DNA of 64,000 nucleotides from an uncultured Eubacterium sp. (GCA_905234495.1 CAJOHE010000004.1:100319-164318), one strand, 5' to 3'. Positions 25,840 through 34,918 are shown, counted from the stretch's first letter. The notes: generated by a model not told the origin, from the letters alone. Numbers and translations are program-made.

Positions 25840-26198
25840 CCGGTTTTGACTGTGCGAGCCGGCGAGGCAGTTGCGTATATTTTATGATATATGAGGAAAG
25901 TCCGAGCAGCACAGAGCAGGATAACGGCTAACGGCCGCCGGGAGTGATCCCAGGGAAAGTGCAACAGAAATAAACCGCCGTTTTACGGCAAGGGTGGAAA
26001 GGCGAGGTAAGAGCTCACCGAGGGGACGGAGACGCCCCCTGCCATGTAAACCCTATCCGCTGCAACATCGACTAAGGGGTTGTTTGCTCGACACATAACC
26101 TTGAAGGATGGCTGGAGCGCAGGAGCAATTCTGCGTCGAGATAGATAATTGCCTACTACAGAACTCGGCTTATTGTCGACTCGCACTGTCAAAATCGG
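25840..26198 (+). ncRNA. rnpB: RNase P RNA, bacterial class A
   Basis: About 359 nt. The universally conserved blocks are all present: GAGGAAAGTCCGAGC, then GTGCAACAGAAA, AAGGGTGGAAAGGCGAGGTA, and AGATAGATAATTGCC with ACAGAACTCGGCTTA near the 3' end. The P1 helix is long: the 5' segment 25840-25858 pairs with 26180-26198 over about 19 positions with one mismatch. This ribozyme removes 5' leaders from tRNA precursors together with the RnpA protein. The aldolase gene begins 18 bases after the 3' end and no terminator separates them. Confidence 0.95.
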
Positions 26199-26216
26199 AA
26201 AGGAAAGGAAACCACT

Positions 26217-27059
26217 ATGCTTGTTAATATGCGCGACCTTCTGGCTGACGCCGAGAGGGGAAACTACGCGGTCGGCTCGTTTTCCGTTGCAAATATGGAA
26301 ATGGTGCTCGGCGTACTCAAGGCGGCGAAGGAACTCAACGCCCCCGTCATTTTGCAGATTGCAGAGGTAAGGCTCAAGCAGAGCCCGCTCGAGCTCATCG
26401 GACCGCTTATGGTTGCGGCTGCAGAAGACGCCGAAACGCCCGTTGCCGTTCATTTTGACCACGGCAAAACGCTTGAAAAAATCGGCCTTGCGCTCGACCT
26501 CGGCTTCACTTCCGTTATGTTTGACGGGTCCCATCTTCCGCTTGACGAGAACATCGAGATGACGAAAAAGGTTATCGAAATGGCTGAGGAATACGACGCC
26601 GCGGTTGAGGCAGAGATAGGCTGCGTGGGCGGAAGCGAGGACGGAAGCGAGGACATCGCAATCAACTGCACTAAGCCCGAGGACGCGGTTCGCTTTGAGC
26701 AGGAAACCGAGGTTGACGCTCTTGCAATCGCAATCGGCAACGCTCACGGCAACTATAAGAGCACGCCGAAGCTTCGCTTTGACATCCTTGAGCAGGTTGA
26801 AAAAATGACCGACACGCCCCTCGTTCTTCACGGCGGCACGGGCATTACGCCCGATGATTTTGTGCGCTGTTCCCACACGGGCATTAAGAAAATAAATATT
26901 GCTACCGCAACCTTTGATACGGTTGAAAGCACGGTCGCAAAGTGTTATAATGAAAACAGCATTAAGGGCTATTATGACCTTCAGGCTGCCGAGGTTGAGG
27001 GCGCTTATCAGAACGCGAAAAAGCACATCCTCATTTTCGGCACGGACAACAAAGCATAA
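26217..27059 (+). CDS. Class II aldolase, probably 6-phospho-5-dehydro-2-deoxygluconate aldolase (IolJ-like)
   Basis: 280 aa, typical for class II fructose-bisphosphate/tagatose/IolJ aldolases. Zinc and substrate motifs are visible: AVHFDHG near residue 80, EAEIGCVGGSED near 133, NAHGNY near 174 and LHGGTGI near 205. The family cleaves a phosphorylated keto-sugar to DHAP or malonic semialdehyde. The next gene, 12 bases on, is a convincing IolC kinase, so the inositol pathway aldolase (IolJ) is the likeliest role; ordinary glycolytic Fba is the alternative. Sequence alone does not separate these subtypes. It sits directly after rnpB, and the ATG is preceded by AAAGGAAAGG. Confidence 0.8.
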   Translation: MLVNMRDLLADAERGNYAVGSFSVANMEMVLGVLKAAKELNAPVILQIAEVRLKQSPLELIGPLMVAAAEDAETPVAVHFDHGKTLEKIGLALDLGFTSVMFDGSHLPLDENIEMTKKVIEMAEEYDAAVEAEIGCVGGSEDGSEDIAINCTKPEDAVRFEQETEVDALAIAIGNAHGNYKSTPKLRFDILEQVEKMTDTPLVLHGGTGITPDDFVRCSHTGIKKINIATATFDTVESTVAKCYNENSIKGYYDLQAAEVEGAYQNAKKHILIFGTDNKA

Positions 27060-27071
27060 GGAGATACTGAT

Positions 27072-28091
27072 ATGCAGAACTATATTACATTTGATATGTC
27101 AAAGCCGCTTGACTTTATTCCGATAGGAAGAATTGCAATCGACTTTAACCCGACCGATATGTATATGCCTCTTTCAGAGTCGTCAAACTTCAACAAGTAC
27201 GTTGGCGGCTCACCCGCGAATATCGCTGTAGGTCTTGCAAGGCTCGGCTGTAAGGTCGGCTTCTGCGGTTGCGTCAGCGACGACCAGTTCGGCGATTTCG
27301 TTGTGAACTATTTCAATAAGGAAGGTATCGACACAAGCCGCGTTACCAGAGCGAAAAACGGAGAGTGCCTCGGTCTTACCTTCACCGAAATTCTCTCGAA
27401 GGAAAAGTCCTCAATCCTTATGTACCGCGACAACGTTGCGGATTTCTGTATGGCGCCCGAGGATATCGACGAGGAATACATTGCCTCTGCAAAGGCAATC
27501 GTAATCAGCGGAACGGCGCTTGCGCAGTCCCCGTCAAGAGAGGCATGCCTCAAGGCTATGCTTCTTGCAAAGAAGAACAACACGAGAATTATCTTTGATA
27601 TCGACTACCGCGAATACACGTGGAAATCGAAGGACGAGATTGCAGTTTACTACAGCCTCGTTGCTCAGAACGCGGACATCATTATGGGCTCGCGCGAGGA
27701 ATTCGACCTCACTGAGGGCATCGTCGGCGTTAAGGATTCCGACCCCGAATCGGCGAAATACTGGCAGTCCTTCGGCGCAACCATCTGTGTAATCAAGCAC
27801 GGTAAAGAGGGCTCGACCGCCTATACAAACGACGGCAAGTTCTACTCAATCAAGCCCTTCCCCGCAGTTAAGCTCAAGGGCTTCGGTGGCGGCGACGGCT
27901 ACGGCTCTTCCTTCCTTTACAGCCTTCTTAAGGGCAAGGAAATCATCGAGTGCCTTGAATTCGGCTCGGCTTCCGCGTCGATTCTCATCTCGGCTCATTC
28001 CTGCTCGGACGCTATGCCGACAGCAGACGAGGTAGCGGAATTTATCAAGAAGAGCAAGGAAGAGTACGGCGAAATGGTAGCCCGCGTTTAG
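27072..28091 (+). CDS. iolC: 5-dehydro-2-deoxygluconokinase, PfkB family
   Basis: 339 aa. The start KPLDFIPIGRIAIDFNP and the KYVGGSPANIAVGLARLG block are close to IolC proteins, as are LTFTEI...SSILMYRDNVADF and FDIDYREYTW. The catalytic/anion-hole region near residue 275 reads GFGGGDGYGSSF, with the catalytic Asp kept but GGGD in place of the usual GAGD. The enzyme phosphorylates 5-dehydro-2-deoxy-D-gluconate in myo-inositol breakdown. It forms a two-gene unit with the upstream aldolase (AAGGAGATA ribosome site). No iolA, B, D, E or G is seen in the window. No obvious terminator is seen after the stop. Confidence 0.85.
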   Translation: MQNYITFDMSKPLDFIPIGRIAIDFNPTDMYMPLSESSNFNKYVGGSPANIAVGLARLGCKVGFCGCVSDDQFGDFVVNYFNKEGIDTSRVTRAKNGECLGLTFTEILSKEKSSILMYRDNVADFCMAPEDIDEEYIASAKAIVISGTALAQSPSREACLKAMLLAKKNNTRIIFDIDYREYTWKSKDEIAVYYSLVAQNADIIMGSREEFDLTEGIVGVKDSDPESAKYWQSFGATICVIKHGKEGSTAYTNDGKFYSIKPFPAVKLKGFGGGDGYGSSFLYSLLKGKEIIECLEFGSASASILISAHSCSDAMPTADEVAEFIKKSKEEYGEMVARV

Positions 28092-28244
28092 GCGGCGTCT
28101 TTTCCCGATTTTCTGAGTTACAGCCAAAATCCCACTCGGTCACATATACCTCATATGCTCCCGTCGATGTGATTTTGTCAAAGCCTTGAAAATCAAAAAA
28201 ATCCGCTCGCCTATAATAAGTTTTATTTTACCGATTTTCTGTGA

Positions 28245-28273
28245 TTGACTATTAGGCGCAAATATGGTATAAT
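28245..28273 (+). promoter_or_regulatory. Promoter of the riboswitch-ATPase unit
   Basis: TTGACT, 17-base spacer, TATAAT; the start falls near 28280, immediately before the riboswitch. Confidence 0.8.
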
Positions 28274-28285
28274 TCCCATTGTTAT

Positions 28286-28417
28286 GAGGGAGTAATTCCG
28301 TGCAGATTTTACATAGCGCGAACTAAGTCAACAATCATGCCGAAAGGCTGGCTTAGTGCTTAGGATTTTCCTAATGAATGAGACTCGTACATAGGTTAAC
28401 TATGTGCGAGTTTTTTT
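28286..28417 (+). promoter_or_regulatory. yybP-ykoY (Mn2+) riboswitch with terminator
   Basis: The conserved yybP-ykoY pieces are present in order: GAGGGAGTAATTCCG, GTCAACAATC..CGAAAGG..TGGC, and AATGAATGAGACTCG. The last part runs into an 11-bp hairpin (CTCGTACATAG with CTATGTGCGAG, 28384-28410) followed by TTTTTTT. This gives a transcription-control platform in which metal binding should prevent the terminator. Members of this RNA class sense Mn2+ and often control P-type ATPases or TerC/MntP exporters, which fits the next gene. Confidence 0.88.
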
Positions 28418-28450
28418 ATAACCCACTGAAATACCGAAAGGATGGGCTTT

Positions 28451-31117
28451 ATGAAAGAATATTTAAGAGATTATACCGAGGTGCTCGACGAGGTTAAGTC
28501 CGGCGAAAAGGGACTGACCGCCGCCGAGGCTGCCGACCGTCTTGAAAAAAACGGCAAAAACAAGCTTGCCGAGGCTAAGAAGGATTCTCTCATCAAGAGA
28601 TTTCTTTCCCAGCTTGCAGACCCGATGATTATCATCCTCATCGTTGCGGCTGTCATTTCGGCAATCACCGCGTCGGTCAGCGGCGACAAGGGCGGCTATG
28701 CCGACGTTGTCATCATTATGGTCGTTGTAATCATCAACGCGGTTCTCGGCGTTTATCAGGAAAGCAAGGCTGAAAAGGCTATTGAAGCCCTGCAGGAAAT
28801 TGCCGCGGCGACCTCTAAGGTTATCCGCGACGGCAAGCTTATCGACGTTCGCAGCGAAGAGCTTGTTGTGGGCGACGTTGTTGCGCTTGAAGCGGGCGAC
28901 GCCGTTCCTGCCGACTGCCGTATTATTTCCTGCGCCTCGATGAAGATTGAAGAGGCGGCGCTCACGGGCGAATCCGTTCCCGTAAACAAGACCGAGGAAC
29001 CGATTGACCCCCTCGGCTCTGACGACGTGCCCCTCGGCGACAGAAAGAATATGTGCTATATGGGTTCAAACGTTGTTTACGGTCACGGTAAGGCGGTCGT
29101 TGTTGCAACGGGTATGGACACCGAAATGGGCAAGATTGCAGACGCTCTCGAAACCGCAGAGGACGGCGACACCCCGCTTCAGCGCAAGCTTGCACAGCTT
29201 TCAAAAATACTCTCGTTCCTTGTTCTCGGAATCTGCGTATTCATATTTGCATTTGATATAATCCGCACGGTTATGACCGAAGGCGCGGGCGCATTGTCGT
29301 TCGCCTCAACCCTCGACACCTTTATGATTGCCGTATCGCTTGCGGTTGCCGCAATCCCCGAGGGACTTGCCGCGGTTGTTACAATCGTGCTTTCAATCGG
29401 CGTTACCAAGATGAGCAAGAGAAACGCGGTTATCCGCCAGCTCACCGCCGTTGAAACTCTCGGCTGTACTCAGGTTATCTGCTCGGATAAAACGGGTACC
29501 CTCACCCAGAACAAGATGACCGTTGTTGAATACAGGGGCGCGGACGAAAAGCTTCTCGCTTCGGCTATGGCGCTTTGCTGCGACGCTGAGCTTCAGTCGG
29601 ACGGCAAGGTCAAGGGCGAGCCCACCGAGGCGGCGCTCGTTGAATACGCCAAGAAGCTTGAAATGCCCAAGTTTGAGCTTGAGGACAATTTCCCCCGCGT
29701 ATCCGAGGCACCGTTTGACTCGGGCAGAAAGATGATGTCGACGGTTCACAAGACTGACCACGGCTTTATTCAGTACACGAAGGGCGCGCCCGACGTTGTG
29801 CTTTCCCGCTGCACGACGTATTTCGACGGCGAAAAGCAGGTTGAACTCACCGATGAAAAGCGCGAGGAAATCCTTGCGCAGAACAAGGAGCTTGCCGACC
29901 GGGCGCTTCGTGTGCTCTGCGCCGCTATGCGCGTTTACAGCGACAAGCCCGCTTCGGCTGAGCCCGACGAGCTTGAAAAGGAACTCTGCTACGTCGGTCT
30001 GACAGGTATGATTGACCCCGTAAGACCCGAGGTTGTGGACGCAATCAAGGAATGCCGCGAGGCGGGAATCAGACCTATTATGATTACCGGCGACCACAAG
30101 GATACCGCCGTTGCAATCGCAAAGCAGCTCGGCATTATCGAGGACGCTTCGGGCGCAATCACGGGTTCCGAGCTTGACAAAATCAGCGATGAGGAGCTTG
30201 AAAACACGATTGAAAACTATTCCGTTTACGCCCGCGTTCAGCCCGAACACAAGGTAAGAATTGTCAAGACGTGGAAGAAGAAGGGCAAGGTTACCGCTAT
30301 GACGGGCGACGGCGTTAACGACGCACCGTCGATTAAGAATGCCGATATCGGTATCGGTATGGGTATCACGGGCACCGACGTTACAAAGAATGTTGCTGAT
30401 ATGGTGCTTGCGGACGACAACTTTGCCACAATCGTATCCGCGGTTGAAGAGGGCAGAAAGATTTATGACAACATCAGGAATTCGATTCAGTTCCTGCTCT
30501 CGTCAAACCTTTCCGAGGTGCTTTCGATATTCATCGCAACCCTTCTCGGCTTCACTCTCTTTGAGCCCGTTCACCTTCTGTGGATTAACCTCATCACCGA
30601 CTGCTTCCCCGCGCTCGCTCTCGGACTTGAAAAGGGCGACCCCGACATTATGAAGAGAGCGCCGAGAAATTCCAAGGACGGAATTTTCGCAGGCGGTATG
30701 GGCTTCGACTGCTTCTATCAGGGCGTAATGGTTACGGTTGTAACCCTGCTCGCATACTTTGCCGGAACAAATCAGCTCGGTATGAACCTCGTTCAGGGCA
30801 GTCCCGAATTCGTCCACCAGAACGGTATGACGATGGCGTTCCTGACGCTTTCGATGGCGGAGATTTTCCATTCATTCAATATGCGTTCGCGCCGCCAGTC
30901 AATCGCAAAAATGGGCAGCATCAACTGGTACCTCGTAGGCGCAATGGTTCTGAGCCTCTTCCTCTCAACCGTTGTTATCTATATCCCGTTCCTTGCAAAG
31001 GCGTTTGACTTTGCGACAATCAGCATCACCGAATACGGGATTTCAATGGGCTTCGCCCTTCTCGTAATCCCGATTGTCGAAACCGTCAAAGCAATACAGA
31101 GGACATTGAAAAAATAA
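28451..31117 (+). CDS. P2A-type cation-translocating ATPase (Ca2+/Mn2+)
   Basis: About 888 aa. AAAGG at 28437-28441 fits the ATG at 28451 (MKEYLRDY) rather than the in-frame ATG at 28442. All P-type motifs are seen: TGESVPV (actuator), PEGL in the M4 metal site, DKTGTLT near residue 346 (phosphorylated Asp), KGAPD (nucleotide domain), and TGDGVNDAP (hinge). The C-terminal set of helices includes NLITDCFPALALGLE, the M6 metal-binding segment of PMR1/SERCA-like pumps. It should expel Ca2+ or Mn2+ across the cytoplasmic membrane at the cost of ATP. Control by a Mn2+-sensing riboswitch argues for Mn2+ export as a main job. Confidence 0.9.
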   Translation: MKEYLRDYTEVLDEVKSGEKGLTAAEAADRLEKNGKNKLAEAKKDSLIKRFLSQLADPMIIILIVAAVISAITASVSGDKGGYADVVIIMVVVIINAVLGVYQESKAEKAIEALQEIAAATSKVIRDGKLIDVRSEELVVGDVVALEAGDAVPADCRIISCASMKIEEAALTGESVPVNKTEEPIDPLGSDDVPLGDRKNMCYMGSNVVYGHGKAVVVATGMDTEMGKIADALETAEDGDTPLQRKLAQLSKILSFLVLGICVFIFAFDIIRTVMTEGAGALSFASTLDTFMIAVSLAVAAIPEGLAAVVTIVLSIGVTKMSKRNAVIRQLTAVETLGCTQVICSDKTGTLTQNKMTVVEYRGADEKLLASAMALCCDAELQSDGKVKGEPTEAALVEYAKKLEMPKFELEDNFPRVSEAPFDSGRKMMSTVHKTDHGFIQYTKGAPDVVLSRCTTYFDGEKQVELTDEKREEILAQNKELADRALRVLCAAMRVYSDKPASAEPDELEKELCYVGLTGMIDPVRPEVVDAIKECREAGIRPIMITGDHKDTAVAIAKQLGIIEDASGAITGSELDKISDEELENTIENYSVYARVQPEHKVRIVKTWKKKGKVTAMTGDGVNDAPSIKNADIGIGMGITGTDVTKNVADMVLADDNFATIVSAVEEGRKIYDNIRNSIQFLLSSNLSEVLSIFIATLLGFTLFEPVHLLWINLITDCFPALALGLEKGDPDIMKRAPRNSKDGIFAGGMGFDCFYQGVMVTVVTLLAYFAGTNQLGMNLVQGSPEFVHQNGMTMAFLTLSMAEIFHSFNMRSRRQSIAKMGSINWYLVGAMVLSLFLSTVVIYIPFLAKAFDFATISITEYGISMGFALLVIPIVETVKAIQRTLKK

Positions 31118-31118
31118 A

Positions 31119-31153
31119 GAAAAAGGACTGACAAGATGTCAGTCCTTTTTTTA
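31119..31153 (+). terminator. Terminator of the P-type ATPase gene
   Basis: AAGGACTGACA / TGTCAGTCCTT stem with AGA loop, followed by TTTTTT, directly after the stop codon. Confidence 0.88.
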
Positions 31154-31154
31154 T

Positions 31155-31183
31155 TTGCAATAAAAATACAATAGTGCTATAAT
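31155..31183 (+). promoter_or_regulatory. Promoter of the GH13-GPH operon
   Basis: TTGCAA, 17-base spacer, TATAAT, about 30 bases before the ATG at 31213, immediately downstream of the preceding terminator. Confidence 0.7.
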
Positions 31184-31212
31184 TTATTTAGTATTATTTT
31201 TGGGGTGAGGAT

Positions 31213-33105
31213 ATGGATAAAATCACGCGGAACACGACCTTTAAAGCCGCTATGGAAAACTCTATGGCGAAGGATATGGTCGAAAAGCTTATGCTCGCTT
31301 TCAGGCTTCCGGGCGACACGATTGAGAAAACCGTTTTAGGCAATCTCAAATTCAGGGCGCTCACGCCGCTGACCGCGGGTCTGCTTGACAAAAAGACCGT
31401 TCAGACGCTCTGTGATATGTTCAATCTCGAGACGGACGAGAGAGTGACCGACGAGGGCGAGATGGTTGAAAAATGGTGGAAGGAAGCGATAATCTACCAG
31501 ATTTATCCGCGCTCGTTCTGCGACAGCAACGGCGACGGCATCGGCGACCTCAGGGGCATCTGCGAGAAGCTCGACTACATCAAGGACCTCGGCGTGACCG
31601 CCATCTGGTGCTCTCCGTTTTACGATTCACCCAACGACGACAACGGCTACGATATCCGCGACTATCAGAAGATTATGGACGAGTTCGGCACGATGGAAGA
31701 TTTCGACACCCTGCTCGACGAGATTCACAAGCGCGATATGAAGCTGATAATCGACCTCGTTGTAAACCACACGAGCGACGAGCATATGTGGTTTCAGGAA
31801 GCGCTCAAGTCGAAGGACAACCCGTACCACGACTATTACATCTGGGCTGACGGCGACAAGGACACCCTTCCGAACAACTGGGAATCCTTCTTCAAGGGCC
31901 CCGCGTGGAACTACTATGAAAGCGTAAATCAGTGGGCGCTTCACATCTTCTCGAAAAAGCAGATGGACCTCAACTGGGAAAACGAGAAGGTGCGTCAGGA
32001 AGTTTACAAGATGATGCGCTGGTGGCTTGACAAGGGAATCGACGGCTTCCGTATGGACGTTATCAATTTTATCAGCAAGGTTCCCGGTCTTCCGAATGCG
32101 AATTCCTTCCTCGGTATGCTCACGGGCTACAAGGGCGCCGAGTACTATTTCTACGGTCCGCGGCTTCACGAATTTCTGCGTGAGATGAGGCGCGAGACCT
32201 TCGGCAACTACGACGTTTACACGGTCGGCGAATGCGGCGGCGCGGGCATTGAGATGGACAAAATGCTGACTGCCGACTGCCGCGGCGAGCTCGACACGGT
32301 GTTCAATTTCGATTTCATCATCAATCAGGGACACACGAGCTACGACGATTTCACATACAGCCTTTTCAAGGTTATGCAGGAATTTGCGCGCTACCAGACG
32401 GGCTTCACAAATCACTGCTGGCCGACGGTGTTCTTTGAAAATCACGACAACCCGCGAATCGTTTCAAAATGCGACAAGACGGGCGCGTACCGCGAGGATA
32501 TCTCAAAGGTCTGCGCGGTGATTGAGATGACGCTTCGCGGCACGCCGTACATCTATCAGGGGCAGGAACTCTCGATGGGCAACGGCGATTTCGAGAGCAT
32601 CGACGAGCTCGACGACAGAGAGGCGCTCGGCCACTTCGACAAGCTGATGCTCAAGGGCAAGACCGAGGCGAAGGCGTTTGAAAGAGTAAAGCGCGGCACG
32701 AGGGACAACGCGAGGACGCCGTTCCACTGGTCGGACAGCGAGAACGCGGGCTTCACAACCGGCAAGCCGTGGCTCAGGATTACCAAGGATTACCGCCGCT
32801 ACAACGCTCAGGACGAGGCGGCAAATCCCGACAGCGTTCTGAATTTCTTTAAAAAGGCGATTGCGCTTCGCAAGAGCACAAAGACGCTTGTTTACGGCAC
32901 GTTTAAGACCGTATATGAAAAGGACAACATCTACTGCTATGAGCGCGAGCTTGACGGCGAGAAGTATTATATCGAGCTCAACCTCGCGCCTCAGACGGCG
33001 GAAAGACCGATTTCGGTCGACGGTATGGAAGCGGTTCTTTCAACAAAGAGCTGCGCGGCGGACAAACTTCGTGCCTTTGAAGGCAACGTATATAAGGCTA
33101 AATAA
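31213..33105 (+). CDS. GH13 alpha-glucosidase (oligo-1,6-glucosidase type) with N-terminal extension
   Basis: 630 aa, about 75-90 residues longer than usual. Residues 1-90 are a helical extension I do not recognise. From WWKEAIIYQIYPRSFCD (about 92) the protein is a typical GH13 subfamily 31 enzyme: DVVNHTS-type region (DLVVNHTSDEH near 181), GFRMDVI with the nucleophile Asp near 282, TVGEC with the acid/base Glu near 339, and ENHDNPR near 410. There is no signal peptide, so it acts inside the cell on imported alpha-1,6 or alpha-1,4 oligosaccharides. The GPH symporter gene follows after 14 bases, consistent with uptake coupled to hydrolysis. Confidence 0.87.
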   Translation: MDKITRNTTFKAAMENSMAKDMVEKLMLAFRLPGDTIEKTVLGNLKFRALTPLTAGLLDKKTVQTLCDMFNLETDERVTDEGEMVEKWWKEAIIYQIYPRSFCDSNGDGIGDLRGICEKLDYIKDLGVTAIWCSPFYDSPNDDNGYDIRDYQKIMDEFGTMEDFDTLLDEIHKRDMKLIIDLVVNHTSDEHMWFQEALKSKDNPYHDYYIWADGDKDTLPNNWESFFKGPAWNYYESVNQWALHIFSKKQMDLNWENEKVRQEVYKMMRWWLDKGIDGFRMDVINFISKVPGLPNANSFLGMLTGYKGAEYYFYGPRLHEFLREMRRETFGNYDVYTVGECGGAGIEMDKMLTADCRGELDTVFNFDFIINQGHTSYDDFTYSLFKVMQEFARYQTGFTNHCWPTVFFENHDNPRIVSKCDKTGAYREDISKVCAVIEMTLRGTPYIYQGQELSMGNGDFESIDELDDREALGHFDKLMLKGKTEAKAFERVKRGTRDNARTPFHWSDSENAGFTTGKPWLRITKDYRRYNAQDEAANPDSVLNFFKKAIALRKSTKTLVYGTFKTVYEKDNIYCYERELDGEKYYIELNLAPQTAERPISVDGMEAVLSTKSCAADKLRAFEGNVYKAK

Positions 33106-33119
33106 CGGGGTGAAATGAT

Positions 33120-34628
33120 ATGGCTGAAAGAATTAAAGGCGTAAATACTTACACAGGTAAAGAGGCGGCGATGTATCTGACGGGTATGTTCGGTCAGAAT
33201 ATGATTTACAACATCGTTGCAACGGGACTTTACTACTATTTTCAAAACGTAATCTGTCTTAACGCTGTTGCGCTTGGCTGGATTTTCGCAATCGCAAGAG
33301 TGTGGGACGCAGTCAACGACCCGATGATGGGAACAATCGTTGACAGGACAAACACAAAGTGGGGCAAATGTAAGCCGTATCTGCTTTTCTGCCCGATACT
33401 CATCTGCGTGATTACCTGCCTGACCTTTGTCAACGGCAACTATGCCACGGCAAAGCTCAACGGCAACGGCACAGCTATGGTGCTCATCACGGCGTGGGCT
33501 GCGATTTCGTACATCCTCTGGGGTATGAGCTACACAATCGGCGACATCCCGCTCTGGGGCATTATTCCCCGTCTCACCGAGGATGAGGGCGACAGGGCAA
33601 AGCTTATCTCGTTTGCGAGAATCGTTGCGTCAATCGGCGCTGCGGTTGTAGTTGTGGGCATCATCCCCGTATCGCAGGCGCTCAACAGTATGTTCGGCGA
33701 GAGCGAGAATGCTCAGAAGGGCTTCATCGTTGCGGGCATCGGCTTTACGGTTGTGGCGTCGATTCTGTTTGAGCTGACGGGCATCGGCGTTAAGGAAAAG
33801 GTTGCCGTTCAGGAAGAGACCAAGACGATGAAGGAAAGCTTTATGCTTATGTGGAGCTGCAAGCCCTTCAGAAGAATTCTCATCTCGGGCGTGCTTCGTG
33901 CCCCGATGCAGCTTATGACAATCGTTGTAATCACCCTGTTCACCTACTATTACTGCGACGGCGATATGAACACGGCGTTCACTGACCCGAAGAAGCTTGT
34001 AATTCTTCTCATCGTTGGCGGCGGATTCTTTATCGGACAGTTCGGCGCTATGGCGCTCTTCCCGATTCTCATCAAGAAATTCGACACCAAAACGCTCTAC
34101 AATCTTACGGGGCTTTCGGCAATCCCGACGGGACTTGTCTTCGTCTTCTACAAGATGGCGCCGTACGATTTTGCAGAGATTAAATGGGTTGCGGTTCTTG
34201 GCGTGTGTATCCTTCTCGGCGGCATCGGCTTCGGACTTGTTATGGTTTGCCAGTCGATGATGATTACCGACTGTATCGACTATGAGGAATACCACAACGG
34301 CTACCGCCCCGACGGCGTGTTCTTCTCGGGACAGAGCTTTATCACAAAGCTTTCCGCGGGTATCGCCTCGATTATTTCGGCATACGCATATGCCTACGTT
34401 GGCTACACCGACGTAAACATCGACAAGATGAACAAGGCTCTCGCAGCGGGCGCAAGCTTTGCGAGGGACTATGAAAACTATTCGGCTGCGATGTGGTTTT
34501 TGCTCACGGTTCCGCCCGCAATCGGTATGGCAATAGCAATCATTCCCACGCTCAAATATGAAATCACAAAGAAAGAGCACGACAGTATGCTCGACGAATT
34601 GAGCAAAAGACACGAACAGGACAGGTAA
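33120..34628 (+). CDS. GPH-family sugar:cation symporter
   Basis: 502 aa with about 12 hydrophobic segments. The loop after helix 2 reads ARVWDAVNDPMMGTIVDRT, the signature of glycoside-pentoside-hexuronide:cation symporters (MelB/LacS relatives), and DCIDYEEYHNGYRPDG near residue 385 is also typical. It should import a glycoside with Na+ or H+ across the cytoplasmic membrane. Being in one operon with the GH13 enzyme points to an alpha-glucoside as substrate. A small broken gene and a terminator follow. The ribosome site is GGGGTGA before 33120. Confidence 0.87.
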   Translation: MAERIKGVNTYTGKEAAMYLTGMFGQNMIYNIVATGLYYYFQNVICLNAVALGWIFAIARVWDAVNDPMMGTIVDRTNTKWGKCKPYLLFCPILICVITCLTFVNGNYATAKLNGNGTAMVLITAWAAISYILWGMSYTIGDIPLWGIIPRLTEDEGDRAKLISFARIVASIGAAVVVVGIIPVSQALNSMFGESENAQKGFIVAGIGFTVVASILFELTGIGVKEKVAVQEETKTMKESFMLMWSCKPFRRILISGVLRAPMQLMTIVVITLFTYYYCDGDMNTAFTDPKKLVILLIVGGGFFIGQFGAMALFPILIKKFDTKTLYNLTGLSAIPTGLVFVFYKMAPYDFAEIKWVAVLGVCILLGGIGFGLVMVCQSMMITDCIDYEEYHNGYRPDGVFFSGQSFITKLSAGIASIISAYAYAYVGYTDVNIDKMNKALAAGASFARDYENYSAAMWFLLTVPPAIGMAIAIIPTLKYEITKKEHDSMLDELSKRHEQDR

Positions 34629-34632
34629 AAAT

Positions 34633-34827
34633 ATAAAAAAATTATTATCAGTCCTCTTATCACTTCTTATGGCGTTTTCCGCGTTTTCGGCAATTCCTTT
34701 TTCTGCGTTTGCCGACGCGGACAAGTGGTATTACCTGAATTCAAACGGCTCAATGCGTACCGCAAACCTTGCATACAAGGGAAAAGTTTACAAGTTCAAC
34801 AAATCAGGCGCCTGCCTGAATCCGTAA
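34633..34827 (+). pseudogene. Remnant of a small secreted cell-wall-binding protein
   Basis: A 64-codon frame encodes a good signal peptide (KKLLSVLLSLLMAFS...AFA) followed by DKWYYLNSNGSMRTAN, which is one cell-wall/choline-binding repeat. The expected start codon is ATA (34633) instead of ATG; the frame has no ATG/GTG/TTG upstream before a stop, and the next in-frame ATG would delete half of the signal peptide. The rest of the protein is also missing after a single repeat. I read it as a decayed gene 4 bases after the symporter stop, though a non-standard start cannot be excluded. Confidence 0.6.
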
Positions 34828-34831
34828 AAGA

Positions 34832-34859
34832 AAAAGGGCTGACGATTGTCGGTCCTTTT
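34832..34859 (+). terminator. Terminator of the GH13-GPH operon
   Basis: 12-bp stem AAAAGGGCTGAC/GTCGGTCCTTTT (two G-U pairs) with a GATT loop; T-rich 3' side. Confidence 0.75.
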
Positions 34860-34861
34860 GC

Positions 34862-34889
34862 TTGTAAAAATCGGTAAATATGGTATAAT
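34862..34889 (+). promoter_or_regulatory. Promoter of the GH3-GH13 unit
   Basis: TTGTAA, 16-base spacer, TATAAT; about 30 bases before the TTG start at 34919. Confidence 0.6.
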
Positions 34890-34918
34890 GTGGGTAAGTA
34901 TTATCGGGAGGTGAGGCT

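Noticed and set aside
25983..27026. 347-codon minus-strand frame
   Set aside because: It covers rnpB and most of the aldolase gene in antisense; both of those are certain.
29393..30250. 285-codon minus-strand frame inside the P-type ATPase gene
   Set aside because: Antisense to well-conserved ATPase motifs; no start signals.
33630..34724. 364-codon minus-strand frame across the symporter gene
   Set aside because: Highly charged, no hydrophobic segments, antisense to a clear GPH transporter.
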